A stretch of 64,000 nt of DNA from Pseudomonas faucium (GCF_021602585.1 NZ_BQIP01000022.1:42353-106352); one strand, 5' to 3'; counted from the first letter of the stretch, positions 29,262 through 40,123 are shown. Numbers and translations are program-made. Notes: generated by a model from the letters alone, not told the origin.

Positions 29262-29666
29262 TCACTGCACAATCAGGTTATTGAACAGCAAATCCTCGAC
29301 AATCGGCTTGCCCTCTTCCGACTCCAGCACCTGCTGCACCTGCTTCAACGCTTCCTGGCGCAGCTTTTCCTTGGCATCGACGTTGCTCAGGTTATCCACA
29401 CTCTGCTGGGCAAACAGCGCCACCAGCTGGTTGCGGATCAGCGGCTCGTGGTGTTTCACCGCCGCCGCCGCGGCATCGCCGGTCACGCGCAGGGCCACAT
29501 CGGCCTTGTACACGCGCAGCTTGGGGCCGCCATCGAGGGCGTAGTTGCCGACGAAGGGCGGGCTCAGGCTGATGTAGGAAACCTTGGGGGCTCCCTCGCT
29601 GGCTTCTTCGGCCATGGCCGCCGCTGGCAGCATCAGGGCCAGCACCATCAAGATCCACGCTTTCAC
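29262..29666 (-). CDS. FliL-like exported protein, outside any flagellar cluster
   Basis: A 134-residue protein. The GTG at 29666 has GAGGAG seven bases upstream and opens a signal-peptide-like segment (VKAWILMVLALMLPAAAMA), probably cleaved near residue 19. The rest fits the FliL domain: LSPPFVGNYALDGGPKLRVYKADVALRV, PLIRNQLVALFAQQS, and EEGKPIVEDLLFNNLIVQ at the end. Classical FliL keeps its N-terminal helix as an anchor and lies in a fli operon; here no flagellar gene is near. It may be a periplasmic FliL paralogue; a role in motility or stators is only inferred. Confidence 0.75.
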   Translation of the reverse strand: MKAWILMVLALMLPAAAMAEEASEGAPKVSYISLSPPFVGNYALDGGPKLRVYKADVALRVTGDAAAAAVKHHEPLIRNQLVALFAQQSVDNLSNVDAKEKLRQEALKQVQQVLESEEGKPIVEDLLFNNLIVQ

Positions 29667-29822
29667 GAATTTGCTCCTCAACACGATTGGCGCCAGCTTA
29701 CCCAGCACACCACTGAAACCCAAGCCCAGGCTTATGCCGGCCCATCAGGGCCGGGCATGCTCGTTGACCGGGCAGGCGGCCCTCCTACACTTATCGGCCA
29801 CTACCCGCAAAGGAATAGGCCG

Positions 29823-30800
29823 ATGAAAGCTGTGCTGTGCAAAACCCTGGGTCCGGCCCGCGACCTGGTACTGGAAGAGGTGGCCAGCCCGGTGCCGAAA
29901 AAGAACGAGATCCTGCTCGATGTGCAGGCGGCCGGGGTCAACTTCCCCGACACCTTGATCATCGAAGGCAAATACCAATTCCAGCCACCGCTGCCGTTTT
30001 CCCCAGGCGGCGAGGCTGCCGGGGTCATCGCTGCGGTCGGGGAAAAGGCCGGCGCGTTCAAGGTCGGTGACCGGGTAATGGCCCTGACCGGCTGGGGGGC
30101 GTTTGCCGAACAGGTGGCGGTGCCGCACTACAACGTGCTGCCAATCCCCCAGAGCATGGATTTCACCACCGCCGCCGCGTTCGGCATGACCTACGGCACC
30201 TCGATGCACGCCCTCAAGCAGCGCGGCCAGCTACAGCCCGGTGAAACCCTGCTGGTGCTGGGCGCGTCCGGCGGTGTTGGCCTGGCGGCGGTGGAAATTG
30301 GCAAGGCCATGGGCGCCAAGGTGATCGCTGCCGCCAGCAGCGCAGAAAAGCTTGCCGTGGCCAAGGCCGCAGGCGCCGATGAACTGATCGACTACAGCCA
30401 GGCCAGCCTCAAGGACGAAATCAAGCGCCTGACCGGCGGCCAGGGTGTGGACGTGATCTACGACCCGGTGGGTGGCGAGCTGTTCGACCAGGCCGTGCGC
30501 GGGCTGGCCTGGAACGGGCGGTTGCTGGTGGTGGGGTTCGCCAGCGGAACGATCCCGCAGATGGCGGCAAACCTGGTGCTGCTCAAGGGCGCTGCGGTGC
30601 TCGGGGTGTTCTGGGGCGCCTTTGCCCAACGCCAGCCGCAGGATAACGCGGACAACTTCAAGCAGCTGTTCGCCTGGCATGCCGAGGGCAAGCTCAAGCC
30701 GCTGGTATCGAAGACTTATCCACTGGCTGAGGCGGGGGCAGCAATCGAACAGCTGGGGCAGCGCAAGGCTGTGGGTAAGTTGGTGGTGCTGGCCAGGTAA
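29823..30800 (+). CDS. NADPH:quinone oxidoreductase family protein (MDR superfamily)
   Basis: A 325-residue medium-chain dehydrogenase/reductase without the catalytic-zinc cysteines, as in QorA-type quinone reductases. The GroES-like half has AAGVNFPDTLIIEGKYQF and FSPGGEAAGVI; the Rossmann half has LLVLGASGGVGLAAVEIGKAMGA (about 142-164) and DVIYDPVGGELFDQAVR. The ATG at 29823 follows AAAGGA at eight bases; the frame upstream is non-coding. Reduction of quinones or enones with NADPH is the family role; the true substrate is unknown. Confidence 0.87.
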   Translation: MKAVLCKTLGPARDLVLEEVASPVPKKNEILLDVQAAGVNFPDTLIIEGKYQFQPPLPFSPGGEAAGVIAAVGEKAGAFKVGDRVMALTGWGAFAEQVAVPHYNVLPIPQSMDFTTAAAFGMTYGTSMHALKQRGQLQPGETLLVLGASGGVGLAAVEIGKAMGAKVIAAASSAEKLAVAKAAGADELIDYSQASLKDEIKRLTGGQGVDVIYDPVGGELFDQAVRGLAWNGRLLVVGFASGTIPQMAANLVLLKGAAVLGVFWGAFAQRQPQDNADNFKQLFAWHAEGKLKPLVSKTYPLAEAGAAIEQLGQRKAVGKLVVLAR

Positions 30801-30832
30801 GGCTACTGGCCGAGGGTTTTCAGGCAGGCCCT

Positions 30833-30867
30833 ATCGCCGGCAAGCCGGCTCCCACAGGGCCGGCGAT
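30833..30867. repeat. REP element with a shortened opposite arm
   Basis: ATCGCCGGCAAGCCGG (30833-30848) continuing GCTCCCACAGG, followed at once by only GCCGGCGAT (30859-30867) of the second arm. It lies between the convergent oxidoreductase and ChaC genes. Confidence 0.75.
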
Positions 30868-30886
30868 GGGGCTGCCACAGGCTGGG

Positions 30887-31537
30887 TCAAACCTCGCGCA
30901 AGTTATGGCAACGCCGAAACCGCGCTTCGAGGTTGCGGTCTGGCATCTGGTGCGTGCGCAAGGCGTTCAGCGTCTGCTCGACGTAATCACGCGTGGTGCC
31001 ATAGCGCCCCTTGGCACTGGCCAGGATCTGGCTGAGCAAGGTATCCGGCAGGTTGCCGGCATAGCATGGCAAATGCCGCTCCAGCACGAAGCCCAGGGCC
31101 TGCACGCGGCTGCCATCATCCAGGCGACAACTGAGCCAATGCGGCCGATAGGCCGGGTACGGCATCTCCCGCTGCCACAGCGCCATCAGCGAGTCGTTGA
31201 GGTTGCTTTCATCGAGGCGGTAGGCAAACCCGCTGCAGGAGCCACCACGGTCCAGCCCGAACACCAGCCCTGGTGTTTCCGGCGTGCCGCGGTGTTCGTG
31301 CGACCACAAGTAAAGCCCACGGTGGTAACCATGCACCCGCGCCCGCTGACGCTCCACCGAATTGCATTCCGGGCGCCAGATCAGCGATCCATAGGCAAAC
31401 AGCCACACGGGGCCGCCCTGATGCCGCGACATGGTCGACTGCATGGAAGTGAACAGTTGCTCGTGAGTCAGTTGTTGGCCGAAGTCGAGCGTGGGAGGGT
31501 ATGAAACTTTCCAGGACGAACTTTCAAGTGCCGACAT
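30887..31537 (-). CDS. ChaC-family gamma-glutamylcyclotransferase
   Basis: A 216-residue enzyme of the ChaC family, which releases 5-oxoproline from glutathione in the cytoplasm. The substrate-binding signature WLFAYGSLIWRPE lies near residues 45-57, and the candidate catalytic glutamate is in ALWQREMPYP (about 119-128), after GFAYRLDE. RYGTTRDYVEQTLNALR forms the C-terminal helix. It stands alone on the minus strand; no glutathione synthesis gene is adjacent. Confidence 0.88.
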   Translation of the reverse strand: MSALESSSWKVSYPPTLDFGQQLTHEQLFTSMQSTMSRHQGGPVWLFAYGSLIWRPECNSVERQRARVHGYHRGLYLWSHEHRGTPETPGLVFGLDRGGSCSGFAYRLDESNLNDSLMALWQREMPYPAYRPHWLSCRLDDGSRVQALGFVLERHLPCYAGNLPDTLLSQILASAKGRYGTTRDYVEQTLNALRTHQMPDRNLEARFRRCHNLREV

Positions 31538-31735
31538 AAGCTGCCGCCATTATCCCCTGTGAACTACCGATGGTGCGGAGAACCGCCGCGTGGCGGGGCT
31601 TGCGCCGTCACTGCGGGGTACATGCAATTACCATAGGATACAAACACGCCAGCACTCAAGCCCTGCGGGCAATGTTTCACGCAGACTTCCGACGATTGGA
31701 ACGCAGTGTTGCAAGTTACGCGATAGTTATGGGCC

Positions 31736-31758
31736 AAGGCGGTAACAATTACCGCCTT
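31736..31758. terminator. Perfect 10-bp hairpin downstream of the UbiD-linked reductase
   Basis: AAGGCGGTAA, loop CAA, TTACCGCCTT. It lies 27 bases past the stop of the reductase gene and could end its transcript, though no clear U-run follows on the minus strand. Confidence 0.45.
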
Positions 31759-31784
31759 ATACCCACTAAGCAGAACTTAGGTTA

Positions 31785-32753
31785 TTAACCGCGTGGCGCG
31801 TAGGCAAACACATCGGCGCGCATGCGGTGCGCATCCATGCCTGCTTCCACCAGCGCATCGAGGGTGGCGTAGACCATGTTCGGCGAGCCACTGGCATAGA
31901 CATGAACGGCATTGAGGTCTTCGACGTCCTCGCACACCGCCTCGTGCAATAGCCCGCAACGGCCTTCCCAGCCACACAGGTCGCTGACCACCTTGTGCAG
32001 GAACAGGTTCGGCAGGCGCTGCCATTGGTCCCAGTGCTCGATGGTGTAGAAGTCCTCGGGGCGGCGCACGCCCCAGTACAGATGCACCGGGTGCTTGAAG
32101 CCCTGGGCGCGGCAGTGCTCGACCAGGCTGTGCATCTGCCCCATGCCCGTGCCGGCGGCGATCAACACCAGCGGCCCATCGGGCAATTCGGCCAGGTGCG
32201 CGTCACCAAACGGCATTTCGATGCGGGCCATGCCGTTGCGCTGCAACTGAGCCAGCAGCTGCTGGGCACTGTCTTCACGGCCCAGCACATGCAACTCCAG
32301 GTCTCGCCCGCCATGGGGCGCCGAGGCCAGGGAGAAGGCGGCCGGCTTGCCGCCCTCGCGCTCGATCATCAGGTACTGCCCGGCATGGTAGCGCGGCGGT
32401 TTGCCGGCAGGCGCGCGCAAGCGCACGCGCCAGACATCGCCACCGACCTCGACGCACTCGGTCACCGTGCAAGCGAGCTTGCGCACCGGCAGCTCGCCCA
32501 GGGCCAGCACACCATCCCAGAGCAAGACGCAGTCCTCCAGCGGTTCGGCAATACAGGTAAACAGCTCGCCATGATCGCGCACTTCACCGTCCTGACGAAC
32601 CCGGCCTTCGACCAACAACGCGGCGCAGACATGGCAGTTGCCATTGCGACAGCTGCTCGGGCATTCATAGCCCAGCCGCCGCGCACCTTCCAGGATCCGT
32701 TCCCCGGGCTCGAGCGCCAGCACCGCCCCGGACGGCTGCAACGTTACCTGCAT
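31785..32753 (-). CDS. [2Fe-2S] ferredoxin-NAD(P)H reductase, CDP-6-deoxyglucoseen reductase-like
   Basis: A 322-residue electron-transfer flavoprotein. The N-terminal plant-type [2Fe-2S] domain has CPSSCRNGNCHVC (about 35-47) and the fourth cysteine in ELFTCIAEPL. FAD-binding (YHAGQYLMIE) and NAD-binding (VLIAAGTGMGQMHSL) domains follow. I start at the ATG at 32753, which overlaps the ubiD stop as TGATG; a start eight codons upstream is possible. The name commonly given comes from AscD-like sugar enzymes, but no deoxysugar genes are here. Pairing with ubiD suggests a redox partner or flavin-linked role, which is inference. Confidence 0.82.
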   Translation of the reverse strand: MQVTLQPSGAVLALEPGERILEGARRLGYECPSSCRNGNCHVCAALLVEGRVRQDGEVRDHGELFTCIAEPLEDCVLLWDGVLALGELPVRKLACTVTECVEVGGDVWRVRLRAPAGKPPRYHAGQYLMIEREGGKPAAFSLASAPHGGRDLELHVLGREDSAQQLLAQLQRNGMARIEMPFGDAHLAELPDGPLVLIAAGTGMGQMHSLVEHCRAQGFKHPVHLYWGVRRPEDFYTIEHWDQWQRLPNLFLHKVVSDLCGWEGRCGLLHEAVCEDVEDLNAVHVYASGSPNMVYATLDALVEAGMDAHRMRADVFAYAPRG

Positions 32754-34219
32754 CAATCTATTCCCAACTGATCCCACAGCTCATCGATACGGCGGGTGAC
32801 GGCCTCGTCCTTGACGATGACCCGGCCCCATTCGCGTGTAGTCTCGCCCGGCCACTTGTGCGTGGCGTCCAGGCCCATCTTCGACCCCAGCCCCGACACC
32901 GGCGACGCGAAGTCCAGGTAGTCGATCGGCGTGTTGTCGATCATCACCGTATCACGCTTGGGATCCATGCGCGTGGTGATGGCCCAGATCACATCGTTCC
33001 AGTCGCGGGCGTTGATGTCGTCGTCGGTCACGATAACGAACTTGGTGTACATGAACTGTCGCAGGAACGACCACACACCCAGCATCACGCGCTTGGCGTG
33101 GCCCGGGTACTGCTTTTTCATGGTCACCACCGCCATGCGGTAGGAGCAGCCTTCCGGCGGCAGGTAGAAGTCGACGATTTCCGGGAACTGCTTCTGCAGG
33201 ATCGGCACGAACACTTCGTTCAGCGCCACGCCGAGAATCGCCGGCTCATCAGGCGGGCGGCCGGTGTAGGTGCTGTGGTAGATCGGTTTTTGCCGATGGG
33301 TGATGCGCTCGACGGTGAACACCGGGAAGCTGTCCACTTCGTTGTAGTAACCGGTGTGGTCGCCGTAAGGACCTTCCGGTGCCATCTCGCCCGGGTGGAT
33401 CACGCCTTCGAGGATGATTTCAGCGGTAGCAGGCACCTGCAGGTTGCTGCCGCGGCACTTGACCAGCTCGGTGCGGTTGCCGCGCAACAAGCCGGCGAAG
33501 GCGTATTCGGACAGGGTATCGGGCACCGGCGTCACGGCGCCGAGGATGGTGGCAGGGTCAGCGCCCAGGGCCACGGCGACCGGGAACGGCTGGCCCGGGT
33601 GCTTCTCGCACCACTCGCGGTAATCCAGCGCGCCGCCACGGTGGCTGAGCCAACGCATGATGACCTTGTTGCGGCCGATCACCTGCTGGCGGTAGATGCC
33701 CAGGTTCTGGCGGTCCTTGTTCGGCCCGCGGGTGACGGTCAGGCCCCAGGTGATCAACGGCGCCACGTCGCCCGGCCAGCAGTGCTGGATCGGCAACTGG
33801 CCAAGGTCGACGTCATCGCCTTCGACCACGACCTCCTGGCACACCGCATCCTTGACCACCTTGGGCGCCATCGACACGACTTTCTTGAAGATCGGCAGCT
33901 TGGACCAGGCGTCCTTGAGGCCTTTCGGCGGCTCGGGCTCTTTCAGGAAGGCCAGCAGCTTGCCGATCTCGCGCAATTCATCGACCGACTCGGCGCCCAT
34001 GCCCATGGCCACCCGCTCCGGGGTGCCAAACAGGTTGCCCAGCACCGGAATGTCGAAGCCCGTGGGCTTTTCGAACAGCAATGCCGGGCCTTTGGCGCGC
34101 AGGGTGCGGTCGCAGACCTCGGTCATTTCCAGAACGGGGGAAATCGGAACCTGGATGCGCTTGAGTTCGCCGCGCTGCTCCAGGCCACGGATGAAGTCGC
34201 GCAAATCGCGATACTGCAT
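32753..34219 (-). CDS. ubiD: 4-hydroxy-3-polyprenylbenzoate decarboxylase
   Basis: Prenylated-FMN-dependent decarboxylase of ubiquinone synthesis (488 residues, the E. coli length). Conserved stretches include [20 protein letters not shown] at the start, [35 protein letters not shown] and [20 protein letters not shown]. The frame extends 23 codons further upstream, but the ATG at 34219 has GAGG at seven bases. It needs UbiX for its cofactor, which is not in this window. It is coupled to the reductase gene by a TGATG overlap. Confidence 0.95.
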   Translation of the reverse strand: MQYRDLRDFIRGLEQRGELKRIQVPISPVLEMTEVCDRTLRAKGPALLFEKPTGFDIPVLGNLFGTPERVAMGMGAESVDELREIGKLLAFLKEPEPPKGLKDAWSKLPIFKKVVSMAPKVVKDAVCQEVVVEGDDVDLGQLPIQHCWPGDVAPLITWGLTVTRGPNKDRQNLGIYRQQVIGRNKVIMRWLSHRGGALDYREWCEKHPGQPFPVAVALGADPATILGAVTPVPDTLSEYAFAGLLRGNRTELVKCRGSNLQVPATAEIILEGVIHPGEMAPEGPYGDHTGYYNEVDSFPVFTVERITHRQKPIYHSTYTGRPPDEPAILGVALNEVFVPILQKQFPEIVDFYLPPEGCSYRMAVVTMKKQYPGHAKRVMLGVWSFLRQFMYTKFVIVTDDDINARDWNDVIWAITTRMDPKRDTVMIDNTPIDYLDFASPVSGLGSKMGLDATHKWPGETTREWGRVIVKDEAVTRRIDELWDQLGID

Positions 34220-34300
34220 GCATGTGCCTCGTGTTGGCCGTATCGGTCGGGCTGCAGAGTGTAGCGCCGAACGGGCCGCAATAGCCAAAGTACAGATAGC

Positions 34301-34326
34301 AGAAAGCCGGGTTTCCCCGGCCTTTT
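34301..34326 (-). terminator. Rho-independent terminator of rho
   Basis: GCCGGG/CCCGGC stem with a TTTC loop, flanked by A- and T-runs on either side, 17 bases past the rho stop. The symmetric A/T flanks would allow action in both directions. Confidence 0.7.
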
Positions 34327-34342
34327 GCGTGGTTCGACGATC

Positions 34343-35602
34343 TTACTTGCGCTTCATCGACAGGAAGAACTCGTCGTTGGTCTTGGTCTGCTTGAGCTTG
34401 TCGACCAGGAACTCGATGGCGGCGATTTCGTCCATCGGGTGCAGCAGCTTGCGCAGGATCCACATGCGCTGCAGTTCGTCGTCGGCCGTCAGCAACTCTT
34501 CGCGGCGGGTGCCGGAGCGGTTGATGTTGATGGCCGGGAACACGCGCTTCTCGGCGATGCGACGGTCCAGGGGCAGTTCCATGTTGCCGGTACCCTTGAA
34601 CTCTTCGTAGATCACTTCGTCCATCTTCGAGCCGGTTTCGACCAGCGCGGTGGCGATGATGGTCAGCGAACCGCCTTCCTCGATGTTACGCGCGGCGCCG
34701 AAGAAGCGCTTCGGCTTCTCCAGGGCGTGGGCGTCGACACCACCGGTCAGCACCTTGCCGGAGCTCGGGATCACGGTGTTGTAGGCACGTGCCAGGCGGG
34801 TGATCGAGTCGAGCAGGATGACCACGTCCTTCTTGTGCTCGACCAGGCGCTTGGCCTTCTCGATGACCATCTCGGCAACCTGCACGTGGCGGGTCGGCGG
34901 CTCGTCGAAGGTGGAGGCAACCACTTCACCGCGCACGGTGCGCTGCATTTCGGTCACTTCTTCCGGGCGCTCGTCGATCAGCAGGACGATCAGGTGGCAC
35001 TCGGGGTTGTTACGGGTGATGTTCGCCGCGATGTTCTGCAGCATGATGGTCTTGCCCGCTTTTGGCGGGGCGACGATCAGGCCGCGCTGGCCTTTGCCGA
35101 TCGGGGCGCACAGGTCGATGACGCGGCCGGTCAGGTCTTCGGTGGAACCGTTGCCGGCTTCCATCTTCAGGCGCTTGTTCGGGAACAGCGGCGTCAGGTT
35201 TTCGAACAGGATCTTGTTCTTCGCGTTTTCCGGGCGATCGAAGTTGATCGTGTCGACCTTCAGCAGGGCGAAGTAACGCTCCCCTTCCTTTGGCGGGCGG
35301 ATCTTGCCGACGATGGTGTCGCCGGTACGCAGGTTGAAACGGCGGATCTGGCTTGGCGAGACGTAGATATCGTCGGGGCCGGCCAGGTAGGACGCATCAG
35401 CCGAACGCAGGAAACCGAAACCATCCTGGAGAATCTCCAGCACGCCGTCACCCGAGATCTCTTCGCCGCTTTTCGCGTGCTTCTTCAGCAGGGCGAAAAT
35501 CACGTCCTGTTTGCGCGAACGGGCCATGTTTTCGATGCCCATCTGTTCGGCCATTTCCAGCAGATCGGTAATCGGCTTTTGCTTGAGTTCAGTCAGGTTC
35601 AT
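34343..35602 (-). CDS. rho: Transcription termination factor Rho
   Basis: Hexameric RNA-dependent ATPase (419 residues, the E. coli length) that ends transcription and releases RNA. The N-terminal Rho domain ([19 protein letters not shown]) and cold-shock-type RNA-binding domain ([14 protein letters not shown], about 60-75) come first. Then the ATPase core has Walker [11 protein letters not shown] (about 180), [17 protein letters not shown] (Walker B) and the [12 protein letters not shown]-loop region. A 5' leader of about 200 bases separates it from the trxA terminator; rho leaders often carry autoregulation, but I cannot show it here. Confidence 0.97.
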   Translation of the reverse strand: MNLTELKQKPITDLLEMAEQMGIENMARSRKQDVIFALLKKHAKSGEEISGDGVLEILQDGFGFLRSADASYLAGPDDIYVSPSQIRRFNLRTGDTIVGKIRPPKEGERYFALLKVDTINFDRPENAKNKILFENLTPLFPNKRLKMEAGNGSTEDLTGRVIDLCAPIGKGQRGLIVAPPKAGKTIMLQNIAANITRNNPECHLIVLLIDERPEEVTEMQRTVRGEVVASTFDEPPTRHVQVAEMVIEKAKRLVEHKKDVVILLDSITRLARAYNTVIPSSGKVLTGGVDAHALEKPKRFFGAARNIEEGGSLTIIATALVETGSKMDEVIYEEFKGTGNMELPLDRRIAEKRVFPAININRSGTRREELLTADDELQRMWILRKLLHPMDEIAAIEFLVDKLKQTKTNDEFFLSMKRK

Positions 35603-35790
35603 AAGGGGAGTGACGTAATCATGTATGAAGGGAGGATTAAGCTAATGGCTTAATGAAGCCGCGCCGCTAGAAGGCGATAGGATCGCGCACAGATTCTAAT
35701 TAGGAGTGCGTCGGCGACGGCGTGCAGGGGGCACTGGAGAAGCAGTGCGAGGCCGAATGTAACACTTGCTTTTTTCGACGTCTAGTGGGT

Positions 35791-35822
35791 TGAAAAAGAA
35801 AAGCCCCGCATTTGCGGGGCTT
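35791..35822 (-). terminator. Rho-independent terminator of trxA
   Basis: Stem AAGCCCCGC / GCGGGGCTT (loop ATTT, 35801-35822), followed on the minus strand by TTCTTTTTC, directly after the trxA stop. Confidence 0.88.
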
Positions 35823-35829
35823 ATTCATA

Positions 35830-36159
35830 TCACAGGTGGGCGTCGAGGAACGCGGCCAGCTGCGACTTCGACAGCGCACCGACCTTGGTGGCTTCGACGT
35901 TGCCGTTCTTGAACAGCATCAGCGTCGGGATGCCACGCACGCCGTGCTTGGCCGGGGTTTCCTGGTTGTCGTCGATGTTCAGCTTGGCGACGGTCAGTTT
36001 GCCCTCGTAGGTGGAAGCGATGTCGTCCAGGACTGGCGCGATCATCTTGCATGGGCCGCACCATTCAGCCCAGTAATCAACCAGCACCGGGCCTTGGGCT
36101 TGCAGGACTTCGGCCTCGAAGGTGGCGTCGGTGACGTGTTTGATCAGATCGCTGCTCAT
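35830..36159 (-). CDS. trxA: Thioredoxin 1
   Basis: A 109-residue cytoplasmic disulfide reductase. The active site is WCGPC (C34 and C37), with the conserved D28, and the cis-proline is in [11 protein letters not shown]. The ATG at 36159 has GGAG upstream; an upstream ATG at 36183 would add eight unsupported residues. It lies upstream of rho on the same strand and is divergent from ppx, the usual gammaproteobacterial neighbourhood. Confidence 0.97.
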   Translation of the reverse strand: MSSDLIKHVTDATFEAEVLQAQGPVLVDYWAEWCGPCKMIAPVLDDIASTYEGKLTVAKLNIDDNQETPAKHGVRGIPTLMLFKNGNVEATKVGALSKSQLAAFLDAHL

Positions 36160-36402
36160 GGATATCTCCAGGGTCGTAAGCAAAAAACGTGGCCCATCAT
36201 AGCCGGACCCTGACGCAACAGGAAGTCACGGACGATTGACTGTAACTATAGTTGTGCAAGACGCCGCGAATCGAAACCGTCACACAAGTGTCATAGCATC
36301 GAATGGCACATTGCCTTGCATCAACCCTTGGCGTGCCGCGCGTTGGCGACAGCCAAGTATCGTGGCAGGATTGCCGGGTTAACGACCGAGAACACTCAGA
36401 CC

Positions 36403-37905
36403 ATGCCGCATACAACCGCGAAGAACCTGTCTCTGATCGCCGCCATCGACCTTGGCTCCAACAGTTTTCACATGGTCGTGGCCAAGGCTCACCACACCGA
36501 GATCCGCATTCTCGAGCGCCTCGGCGAAAAGGTTCAGCTGGCCGCCGGCATCGACGAATCGCGCATGCTCAGCGAAGAAGCCATGGAACGGGGCCTTGAG
36601 TGCCTCAAGCGTTTTGCCCAGCTGATCAACGGCATGCCTGCAGGCGCCGTGCGCATCGTCGGCACCAACGCCCTGCGCGAAGCGCGCAACCGCAACGAAT
36701 TCATCCAGCGCGCCGAAGCCATCCTCGGCCACCCGGTGGAAGTGATTTCCGGCCGTGAGGAAGCGCGCCTGATCTACCTGGGCGTGTCCCACACCCTGGC
36801 CGACACCCCGGGCAAGCGCCTGGTCGCCGACATCGGCGGCGGCAGCACCGAGTTCATCATTGGCCAGCGCTTCGAGCCGCTGCTGCGCGAAAGCCTGCAG
36901 ATGGGCTGCGTCAGCTTCACCCAGCGCTATTTCCGTGACGGCAAGATCACCCCGGCGCGCTACGCCCAGGCCTACACCGCCGCGCGCCTGGAGCTGATGA
37001 GCATTGAAAACGCCCTGCACCGCCTGACCTGGGACGAAGCCATCGGCTCGTCCGGCACCATCCGCGCCATCGGCGCCGCGATCAAGGCCGGCGGCCTTGG
37101 CAATGGCGAGGTCAACGCCGAGGGCCTGGCCTGGGTCAAGCGCAAGATGTTCAAGCTGGGTGAAGTCGACAAGATCGATTTCGACGGGGTCAAACCCGAC
37201 CGCCGCGCCATTTTCCCGGCCGGCATGGCGATTCTCGAAGCCATCTTCGACGCCCTGGAGCTGCAGCGCATGGACCACTGCGACGGTGCCCTGCGCGAAG
37301 GCGTGCTGTTCGACCTGCTCGGCCGCCACCACCATGAAGACGTGCGCGAACGCACCCTCAACTCGCTGATGGAGCGCTACCACGTCGACCAGGGCCAGGC
37401 CGCCCGCGTCGAGCGCAAGGCGTTGCATGCCTTTGACCAAGTGGCGAAAGCGTGGGGCCTGGAGGATGGAAACTGGCGCGATCTGCTGGGCTGGGCGGCA
37501 AAAATCCACGAAATCGGCCTGGATATCGCCCACTACCACTACCACAAGCACGGCGCCTACCTGATCGAGCACTCCGACCTGTCGGGCTTTTCCCGCGAAG
37601 ACCAGCAGATGATGGCCCTGCTGGTGCGTGGCCACCGCCGCAACATTCCCAAGGACAAGTTCGCCGAACTGGGCGATGAAGGCGTGAAACTGCTGCGCCT
37701 GTGCGTGCTGCTGCGCTTCGCCATCCTGTTCCACCACATCCGTGGCACTCAGCAGATGCCCAAGGTGCAACTGCAAGCGGGCGACAACAGCCTGGAAGTG
37801 GTATTCCCGCAAGGCTGGCTGGAGCAGAACCAACTGACCCAGGCCGACTTCGCCAACGAGGCGGAGTGGCTGGCCCGGGTCAATTTCGTCCTCAGCGTAC
37901 GTTGA
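36403..37905 (+). CDS. ppx: Exopolyphosphatase
   Basis: Ppx/GppA phosphatase (500 residues) that removes terminal phosphate from polyphosphate. The actin-like ATPase fold motifs are [15 protein letters not shown] (about 13-27) and [15 protein letters not shown] (about 142-156). The C-terminal HD-like helical part has [19 protein letters not shown] and [12 protein letters not shown]. The open frame begins 29 codons upstream, but the ATG at 36403 gives the family N-terminus. Its last 14 bases overlap the convergent ppk, the enzyme that makes the polymer it degrades. Confidence 0.95.
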   Translation: MPHTTAKNLSLIAAIDLGSNSFHMVVAKAHHTEIRILERLGEKVQLAAGIDESRMLSEEAMERGLECLKRFAQLINGMPAGAVRIVGTNALREARNRNEFIQRAEAILGHPVEVISGREEARLIYLGVSHTLADTPGKRLVADIGGGSTEFIIGQRFEPLLRESLQMGCVSFTQRYFRDGKITPARYAQAYTAARLELMSIENALHRLTWDEAIGSSGTIRAIGAAIKAGGLGNGEVNAEGLAWVKRKMFKLGEVDKIDFDGVKPDRRAIFPAGMAILEAIFDALELQRMDHCDGALREGVLFDLLGRHHHEDVRERTLNSLMERYHVDQGQAARVERKALHAFDQVAKAWGLEDGNWRDLLGWAAKIHEIGLDIAHYHYHKHGAYLIEHSDLSGFSREDQQMMALLVRGHRRNIPKDKFAELGDEGVKLLRLCVLLRFAILFHHIRGTQQMPKVQLQAGDNSLEVVFPQGWLEQNQLTQADFANEAEWLARVNFVLSVR

Positions 37906-40123
37906 GTACCGGGTTGCTCAGGCGCTCCAGCAGGGTCGCCTGGGCACTGCGCGGGTTCTGGTTGCCGGTCGGGCTGCTGCGCACGTAGCGCCCGTCAGGC
38001 TGCAGGGTCCAGGCGTGGGTGTTGTCGGTCAGGTAGCTTTCCAGCTCCTTCTTCACCCGCAGCAAGAGCTTCTTGCCCTCTACCGGGAAGCACGTCTCCA
38101 CACGCTTGTCGAGGTTGCGCTCCATCCAGTCGGCACTGGACAGGTAGATCTGCTCTTCGCCGCCATTGAGGAAGTAGAACACCCGCGTGTGCTCCAGGAA
38201 GCGGCCGATGATCGAGCGCACCTGGATGTTGTGCGAAACCCCCGGAATACCTGGGCGCAGGCAGCACATGCCACGCACCACCAGGTCGATCTTCACGCCC
38301 GACTGGCTGGCCTTGTACAGCGCCTTGATGACCTTGGCATCGGTCAGCGAGTTGAACTTGGCGATGATGTGCGCAGGCTTGCCTTCCAGGGCGAACTGGG
38401 TCTCCCGGGCGATCATGTCGAGCATGCCCTTCTTCAGGGTGAACGGCGCGTGCAGCAGTTTCTTCATGCGCAGCGTCTTGCCCATGCCGATCAGCTGGCT
38501 GAACAGTTTGCCGACGTCCTCGGTGAGGGCGTCGTCGGAGGTCAGCAGGCTGTAGTCGGTGTACAGGCGGGCGTTGCCGGCGTGGTAGTTGCCGGTGCCC
38601 AGGTGCGCATAGCGCACGATCTCGCCCTGCTCACGGCGCAGGATCAGCATCATCTTGGCGTGGGTCTTGAAGCCGACCACACCGTAGATCACCACGGCGC
38701 CCGCCGCTTGCAGGCGGCTGGCCATCTGCAGGTTGGACTCTTCGTCGAAGCGCGCCCGCAGCTCGATCACCGCGGTGACTTCCTTGCCGTTACGCGCCGC
38801 ATCCACCAGGGCATCGACGATCTCCGAGTTGGCGCCTGAGCGGTACAGGGTCTGGCGCACCGCGAGCACGTGCGGGTCCTTGGCGGCCTGGCGCAGCAGG
38901 TCGACCACCGGGGTGAACGACTCGAAGGGGTGCATCAGCAGGATGTCCTGCTTGCCGATCACGCTGAAGATGTTCTCGGCGTTCACCAGCAGCTTGGGGA
39001 TCGCCGGGGTGAACGGGGTGTACTGCAGCTCCGGGTGGCTGTCCAGGCCGGTGATGCTGAACAGGCGGGTCAGGTTGACCGGGCCATTGACCTGGTACAG
39101 CTCGCTCTCGCTCAGGCTGAACTGCTTGAGCAGGTAGTCGGACAGGTGTTTCGGGCAGGTGTCGGCCACTTCCAGGCGCACGGCATCGCCGTAGCGGCGC
39201 GAGAACAGCTCGCCGCGCAGGGCGCGGGCAAGGTCGTCGACCTCTTCGGAGTCCAGCGCCAAGTCGGCGTTGCGGGTCAGGCGGAACTGATAGCAGCCCT
39301 TGACCTTCATGCCCTGGAACAGGTCATCGGCGTGGGCGTGGATCATCGACGACAGGAACACGTAGTTGTCGCCCGCACCGCCCACCTCTTCCGGCACGCG
39401 GATGACCCGCGGCAGCAGGCGTGGCGCCGGGATGATCGCCAGGCCCGAGTCGCGGCCGAAGGCGTCGACGCCTTCGAGCTCGACGATGAAGTTGAGGCTC
39501 TTGTTCACCAGCAACGGGAACGGGTGCGTCGGGTCGAGGCCGATCGGGGTGATGATCGGCGCGATCTCGTCGCGGAAGAAGCGCCGCACCCAGGTCTTGA
39601 GCTTGGGCGTCCAGTGGCGGCGGCGGATGAAGCGGATCGCGTGCTTTTCCAGCTCCGGCAGCAGCACGTCGTTGAGGATCGCGTACTGGCGCTCCACTTC
39701 GATGTGCACCAGCTCGCTGATGCGCGCCAGCGCCTGGTGCGGCTGCAGGCCATCGGCACCGGCCTGTTCACGGGCGAAGTTGATCTGCTTCTTCAGGCCC
39801 GCCACGCGGATCTCGAAGAACTCGTCGAGGTTGCTGGAGAAGATCAGCAGGAACTTCAGGCGCTCGAGCAGCGGATAGGACTCATCCAGGGCCTGCTCCA
39901 GCACGCGAATGTTGAACTGCAGCTGCGACAGTTCGCGATGAATGTACAGGCTGCTGTCGTCAAGGCTCGGAATGTTGATGGCCGGCGTCGGCGCCGGGGC
40001 AGGCACGGCGGCCTCGACCACCGGTTCCGGGGGCTCGGGCAGGTCTGGCGGGGTTTGCACCAGCTCTTCGGGGACGGCCTGAGCATCCTTGATCGCGACA
40101 GGGGTGAGCACTTCATTATTCAT
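37892..40123 (-). CDS. ppk: Polyphosphate kinase 1
   Basis: Makes long-chain polyphosphate from ATP. The 743-residue protein is somewhat long because of a proline/glutamate-rich N-terminal tail (about 15-50, [18 protein letters not shown]) before the normal PPK start [20 protein letters not shown]. The autophosphorylated histidine lies in [10 protein letters not shown], and the second catalytic part has RGMCCLRPG and [15 protein letters not shown] precedes the ATG at 40123. Convergent with ppx, overlapping it by 14 bases, so the two antagonistic enzymes have separate promoters. Confidence 0.95.
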   Translation of the reverse strand: MNNEVLTPVAIKDAQAVPEELVQTPPDLPEPPEPVVEAAVPAPAPTPAINIPSLDDSSLYIHRELSQLQFNIRVLEQALDESYPLLERLKFLLIFSSNLDEFFEIRVAGLKKQINFAREQAGADGLQPHQALARISELVHIEVERQYAILNDVLLPELEKHAIRFIRRRHWTPKLKTWVRRFFRDEIAPIITPIGLDPTHPFPLLVNKSLNFIVELEGVDAFGRDSGLAIIPAPRLLPRVIRVPEEVGGAGDNYVFLSSMIHAHADDLFQGMKVKGCYQFRLTRNADLALDSEEVDDLARALRGELFSRRYGDAVRLEVADTCPKHLSDYLLKQFSLSESELYQVNGPVNLTRLFSITGLDSHPELQYTPFTPAIPKLLVNAENIFSVIGKQDILLMHPFESFTPVVDLLRQAAKDPHVLAVRQTLYRSGANSEIVDALVDAARNGKEVTAVIELRARFDEESNLQMASRLQAAGAVVIYGVVGFKTHAKMMLILRREQGEIVRYAHLGTGNYHAGNARLYTDYSLLTSDDALTEDVGKLFSQLIGMGKTLRMKKLLHAPFTLKKGMLDMIARETQFALEGKPAHIIAKFNSLTDAKVIKALYKASQSGVKIDLVVRGMCCLRPGIPGVSHNIQVRSIIGRFLEHTRVFYFLNGGEEQIYLSSADWMERNLDKRVETCFPVEGKKLLLRVKKELESYLTDNTHAWTLQPDGRYVRSSPTGNQNPRSAQATLLERLSNPVLNVR

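Noticed and set aside
29193-29822. N-terminal extension of the quinone oxidoreductase frame
   Set aside because: It lies antisense to the FliL-like gene and the family N-terminus begins at the well-supported ATG 29823.
31559-31784. Short plus-strand ORF in the gap between ChaC and the reductase
   Set aside because: No ribosome site or family resemblance; the region holds a terminator-like hairpin.
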